64,000 nucleotides of DNA, taken from NCBI RefSeq assembly GCF_900497805.2, contig NW_020954557.1, positions 35,006,324-35,070,323 on the forward strand, in the 5' to 3' direction. This stretch comes from Vombatus ursinus (Eukaryota > Chordata > Mammalia > Diprotodontia > Vombatidae). The position numbers were made by a program, and so were the translations under genes. This document shows, piece by piece, positions 60,507 through 64,000 of the stretch (positions within the stretch are counted from its first letter, which is position 1; each line of letters starts with the position of its first letter). The notes under the pieces were generated by a model. It worked only from the letters and a program-made list of their open reading frames with translations. It was not told the DNA's origin and searched no databases.

Positions 60507-61500
60507 TTTCAGGAGCCAAGATGGTGGAGTAAGCAATAAATTACTACAAATCTCCCATATTCATCTCCAAAAAACCATAAAATAGAGTACCAAAACAAAT
60601 CCTGGAAAAGCAGAACCAGAAAAAAGATGGGGTGAAACAATCTTTTAGTCCAAGAAACTTAGAGGATCAGCAATAAAGGCCTGTCTCACTTTGGTGAAAG
60701 GGGAGTACAGCCCAGGATGGGAAGTGTCCCAGCAAGCCTCAGAAAACTAGAGGAAGATCCTGAGCCCCAGTGTAGTGGAGTAGGCAAACTCCAACACCAG
60801 GACCCCACACATTCCTTAGCATAGGCAGGGCAACCAGCAGACTCCAGCTCTGAGAACCACTTGCTTCAGTGTAGGCATCCTCCAGCAGCCAGACCTCCAC
60901 ATGCTTCAGCAGAGCCCTAGGCAAACAGGGAGACACCTACCTTACAGGTGCCTAAGCAAAGAAGCAGTCACTGGCCAGCACCAACTCCACCAAGCTTCAA
61001 CATAATCCCAGGCAAATAGGCACCCTTCAGTGGCCAGACATTCATGTACTTCAGCACAGGGCCAGGAAGACAGGTAGACACCAATCCTATGGGTACATAA
61101 TCACACAAGCAGTTGCCATCCAGCACCAACTTGCCCTGGAAAAACAGGCAGTCTTTAGAGGCCTTCCCGTCATGTGCTTCAGTGTAGCCACTGGAAAATG
61201 TAGAAACATCCCACTGGGCCTCAGCACATGCCATATACCACCACTGGGACCCAAGCTCAGCACCAGGTAAGCTGCCATACCCCTATAGACTCCAACAGCA
61301 CCAGCCAACCCTCACTCCATGCCCTCAACACAGCACCAGACAAGAGGGTCCCCTGTAGGCCTCCAGACAACATCAGCACAGAACTAGGTAAACAGCCAGG
61401 GCCTGTAGCCCCTGACACAAGAAGATGGAGACAATGCCCCTGCCACCACAGCTCCAGCACTCAAATTTGAAGATAATACAAAGGCCAAAAAAAAAAATAG
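60507..61500 (+). promoter_or_regulatory. L1-C 5' UTR with 145-bp tandem units
   Basis: ccagacctccacatgcttca (60,889) and ccagacattcatgtacttca (61,036), and ccagcaccaac at 60,975 and 61,120, give an offset of about 145-147 bp. A weaker third start (gtcatgtgcttcagtgtagc) lies near 61,170. Position and family imply promoter function; no promoter motif is recognised directly. Confidence 0.6.
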
Positions 61501-63290
61501 ACGAGCAAAAAACAACAAGAAAATAATCTGACCATAGAAAGTTATTATGGTGACAGAGAAGATTAAGACCCAAATGCAGAAGAGGACAACAATGCCAAAA
61601 TACCTATGGGAAAAACCCCAAAGAAAAATGGAAAGCCCAGAAAAAAACTCAGAGAAGAGCTCAAAAATCAGCTCAAATATCATATGAAAGAAGTAGAATA
61701 AAAATTGGGAAATTTGAGAATGATGCAAGAAAATTATGAAAAAAAAAGAGTCAACAGTCTGGAAAACTGCTTACAAAGTAGAATTGGCCAAGTGGAAAAG
61801 GAAATACAAAAATCTACTGAAGAAAATAACTTTTTAAAAAGTACAATTGGCCAAATGGAAAAGAAAGTACAAAAGCTAATTGAGGAAAACAAGGCGTTAA
61901 AAGTTAAAATCATGCCCAAAGGGCTATAAAAATTTGCATGCCATTTGACCTAGGAATAGCACTTCTAGGGCTATATCCCAAACAGATCACACAAATGGGA
62001 AAAGGACATACATGTATAAAAATATTCATAGCAGATCTTTTTGTGGTGGCAAAGAATTGGAAATTGAGAGGATGCCCATAAATTGGGGAAAGGCTGAGCA
62101 AGTTGTGGTATATGAATGTGATGGAATACTATTGTGCTATAAGAAATGATAAACAGGCTGACTTCAGAAAAACATGGAAAGACTTGTATGGTCTGATGAT
62201 GAGTGAAGTGAGCAGAACCAACAGAACATTGTACACAATAACAGCCATGTTGTGTAATGACTAATATTGATAAACTTAACCCTTCCTGGCAATACAAGGA
62301 TCTAAGACATCTCCAGAGGCCTTGTGATAGAAAATGCTATCCACACCCAAAGAAAGAACTATGGAAGCCGAATTGTTATTTTTTTCTCTTCTGTTGAGTA
62401 TTGTTTCCTCTTTCTGATTGTTCCTCCTATTGATCTTAATTTCTACTTACAACATCACTAATGTGAAAATATGTTTAATATGAATGTAAATGTATAGCCT
62501 ATATCAGATTGTGCACTGTCTTGGGGAGGGCGGTGGGGAGGAAGGGGGAGAAAAATTTTCAACTCAAAAGTGATTATTGATAAATCAAAAAAATTAATAA
62601 AAAAAATTTAAAAAAACAAAAAAACAAAAAAAAGTTAAAATCAGGCAAGTGGAAGCTAATGACTCTATGAGACATCATGAATCAATCAAACAAATTCAAA
62701 GGAATGAAAAAATGAAAGAAAATGTAAAATAACTCATGGGAAAAACAACTGGTTTGGAAAATAGATCCAGGAGAGACAATATCAGAATCATTAGACTACC
62801 TGACAGCCATAATCAAAAGGAGGATGTAGACAGTATTTTTTTCAAAAAACTATCAAGCAAAACTGTCCTGATATCCTGGAACTAGAGGGCAAAATAGGTA
62901 TTGAAAGAATACATTGATCACCTCCTGAAAGAGATCCCAAATTGAAAATGCCAGGGTATATTGTAGCCAAATTACAAAATTACCAGGTCAGAGAGAAAAT
63001 ACTGCAAACAGCCAGAAAGAAACAATTTACATAAGTCACAATCAAGATCACACATGACCTGGCAGCTACAACATTAAAGGATCAGAGGTCATGGAACACA
63101 GTATTCCACAGGGCAAATGAGCTAGGACTACAACCAAGAATCACTTACCTAGCAAAATTAAGCATGATATATCAAGGGGAAAATAGTCATTTAATGAAAT
63201 AGAAGGATTTCAACCCTTCATAAGGAAAAAACCAGAACTAAACCAAAAATCTGCCCTCCAATATCAACACCCAAGAGAAGCAAAAACAGA
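61501..63290 (+). pseudogene. L1-C ORF1, broken and split by L1-E
   Basis: The expected start ATGAGC is ACGAGC at 61,501. The frame then decays, but the coiled coil is clear at 61,765-61,912: IGQVEKEIQKSTEENNFLK, then IGQMEKKVQKLIEENKALK, 21-residue units like HAL1-B. L1-E interrupts at 61,912. After 62,644 the sequence continues with EANDSMRHHESIKQIQ, a stop, LMGKTTGLENRSRRDN and IRIIRLPDSHN, then a heavily shifted RRM-like and C-terminal domain (gccagaaagaaacaatttac). It would have been an RNA-binding ORF1 protein of about 340 residues. The end is approximate because the stop of relatives is lost. Confidence 0.8.
61913..62629 (+). mobile_element. L1-E: 5'-truncated L1 inserted in L1-C ORF1
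   Basis: About 717 bp flanked by a perfect 14-bp duplication, aaaagttaaaatca (61,899-61,912 and 62,630-62,643). It starts inside ORF2 at tgcccaaagggctataaaaa, equivalent to about 32,581 in L1-A. It keeps the ORF2 end (frameshifted, ending near 62,264), the 3' UTR with ggggagggcggtggggagga and an A-rich tail with scattered C. The nick site implied on the bottom strand is TTTT/AA, the L1 endonuclease consensus. It is very similar to L1-A and so the same subfamily. Confidence 0.95.
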
Positions 63291-63832
63291 TACAAAAGGG
63301 CAAAGAAAACATAAGAGATTCAATAGAGCTAAACTGTTTAAATGCCTACATGGGAAGATGATACTTGTAACTCTTAAAAATTGTATCACTAACAGTAAGA
63401 ATATACATGGACAGAAGATACAGGTATAAGGTGAACTTGAAGGAATAACATTAAAAAATCGAGGGATGAAAAAGACACTGACAAAGTCTGCAAAAGGAAG
63501 GGAGAGGTATAATGAGGCAAATTATTTCACATGAAGAGGCGAGAAAGACATTAGAGGAAAAGATGGGAGGGTGGACAATGGGCATCATTTAAATCTTATT
63601 CTCATTAGTATTAGCTCACAGGGAGAATAATATACATAGTCAGTTGAATATAGAAATCTATCCTACCCAACAGAGAAGTAGGAAGGGAAGAGATTAAGTA
63701 AAAAGGGTGAGGTGGTGACTGACATAAGGGAGGGAAAATCAGAGGAAATGGTAGGCAAGAGCAAAACACTGGTGATGTGGGAAAGCATGAAAAGAGAGAG
63801 AGAGGGCAAACATGAAGAAGAATAGAATAGAG

Positions 63833-64000
63833 GGAAATACATAGGTAGTAATCACAACTGTGAATGTGAATTGGATGAACTCTCCCATAAAACAGAAGCA
63901 GATACTAGAGAAGATCAAAAACTAGAATCCTACAACATACTGCTTACAAGAAACACACAAAGCAGAGAGACACAGAGTAAAGGTAAAGTGCTAGAGCAGA
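63833..64000 (+). pseudogene. L1-C ORF2 start (endonuclease), incomplete
   Basis: Reads VVITTVNVNWMNSPIKQK, then NPTTYCLQETHKAE, the endonuclease N-terminus (L1-A: NVNGMNSPIKQK and CSQETHLKK). The G of the NVNG motif is W, and a stop lies between the two motifs. It is cut by the window end. Confidence 0.8.

Larger units (their letters stand above)
60507..64000 (+). mobile_element. L1-C: L1 with full 5' end, runs off the window
   Basis: Begins with caggagccaagatggtggag as L1-A does. It has a 5' UTR of about 990 bp, ORF1 (61,501 to about 63,290, split by L1-E), a purine-rich linker and the start of ORF2 (from about 63,833). The reading frames contain many stops and frameshifts, so it is older than L1-A. 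The 3' part lies beyond base 64,000. Confidence 0.88.

Overview
The window is vertebrate, non-coding, repeat-filled DNA, almost certainly from a marsupial (species not determined). The reasons are: very low CpG and high A+T; abundant CORE/MIR-type SINEs together with a short tRNA-derived SINE (head ggggcagctaggtgg, box B near gttcaaatcc) typical of metatherian genomes; L1 and half-L1 (HAL1) elements with marsupial-style 5' ends (ggagccaagatgg); and old L2, CR1/L3, RTE and hAT fossils. I found no host protein-coding gene, no tRNA or rRNA gene, no CRISPR array and no recognisable LTR element. Nearly every long open frame is either a LINE protein or a chance frame.

Layout. 1-23,300: intergenic DNA with scattered SINEs, two CR1/L3 fossils on the minus strand (3,480-4,510 and 21,655-22,260), a minus-strand L1 endonuclease fragment (about 5,690-6,640), several short hAT-type DNA transposons (3,679; 3,908; 6,912; 14,459; 23,114), two L1 3' tails (17,146 and 18,370), microsatellites, and a GAA array with a 10-base assembly gap (22,756-22,765). 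23,450-36,010: a three-level nest. An old L1 (L1-D) received a HAL1 (HAL1-B, 25,043-35,252, duplication of 15 bp). HAL1-B in turn received a full-length L1 (L1-A, 26,488-33,284, duplication of 10 bp). HAL1-B appears to carry about 460 bp of non-HAL1 DNA at its 3' end inside the same target-site duplication, which looks like a 3' transduction.

36,030-60,490: more SINEs, including an inverted pair around 37.1 kb, a young SINE with a perfect 17-bp duplication at 43,239, and a dimeric SINE inside one duplication at 48,838. There is also an hAT element of 626 bp at 40,491, RTE-clade LINE fragments recognisable by endonuclease and reverse transcriptase motifs (38,640; 52,250; 54,925), an L2 fossil of about 1.2 kb (50,760) and a 5'-truncated minus-strand L1 (56,400-57,965). 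60,507-64,000: a second full-length-type L1 (L1-C) running off the window, with a 5'-truncated L1 (L1-E, 61,913-62,629, perfect 14-bp duplication) inserted in its ORF1.

How the parts work together: ORF1 (coiled-coil RNA chaperone) and ORF2 (endonuclease plus reverse transcriptase) of L1 would have mobilised L1, and in trans HAL1 (which has ORF1 only) and the A-tailed SINEs. All LINE copies here carry lesions and look inactive. The most informative signals are the nested insertions, the apparent 3' transduction, the dimeric SINE, 18-residue versus 21-residue coiled-coil repeats among related ORF1 proteins, tandem duplications in the L1 5' UTRs, and guanine-rich tracts at the L1/HAL1 3' ends. 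Letters L1-A to L1-E and HAL1-B are my own labels. All homology calls are by eye and would need a RepeatMasker/Dfam run for formal family names.
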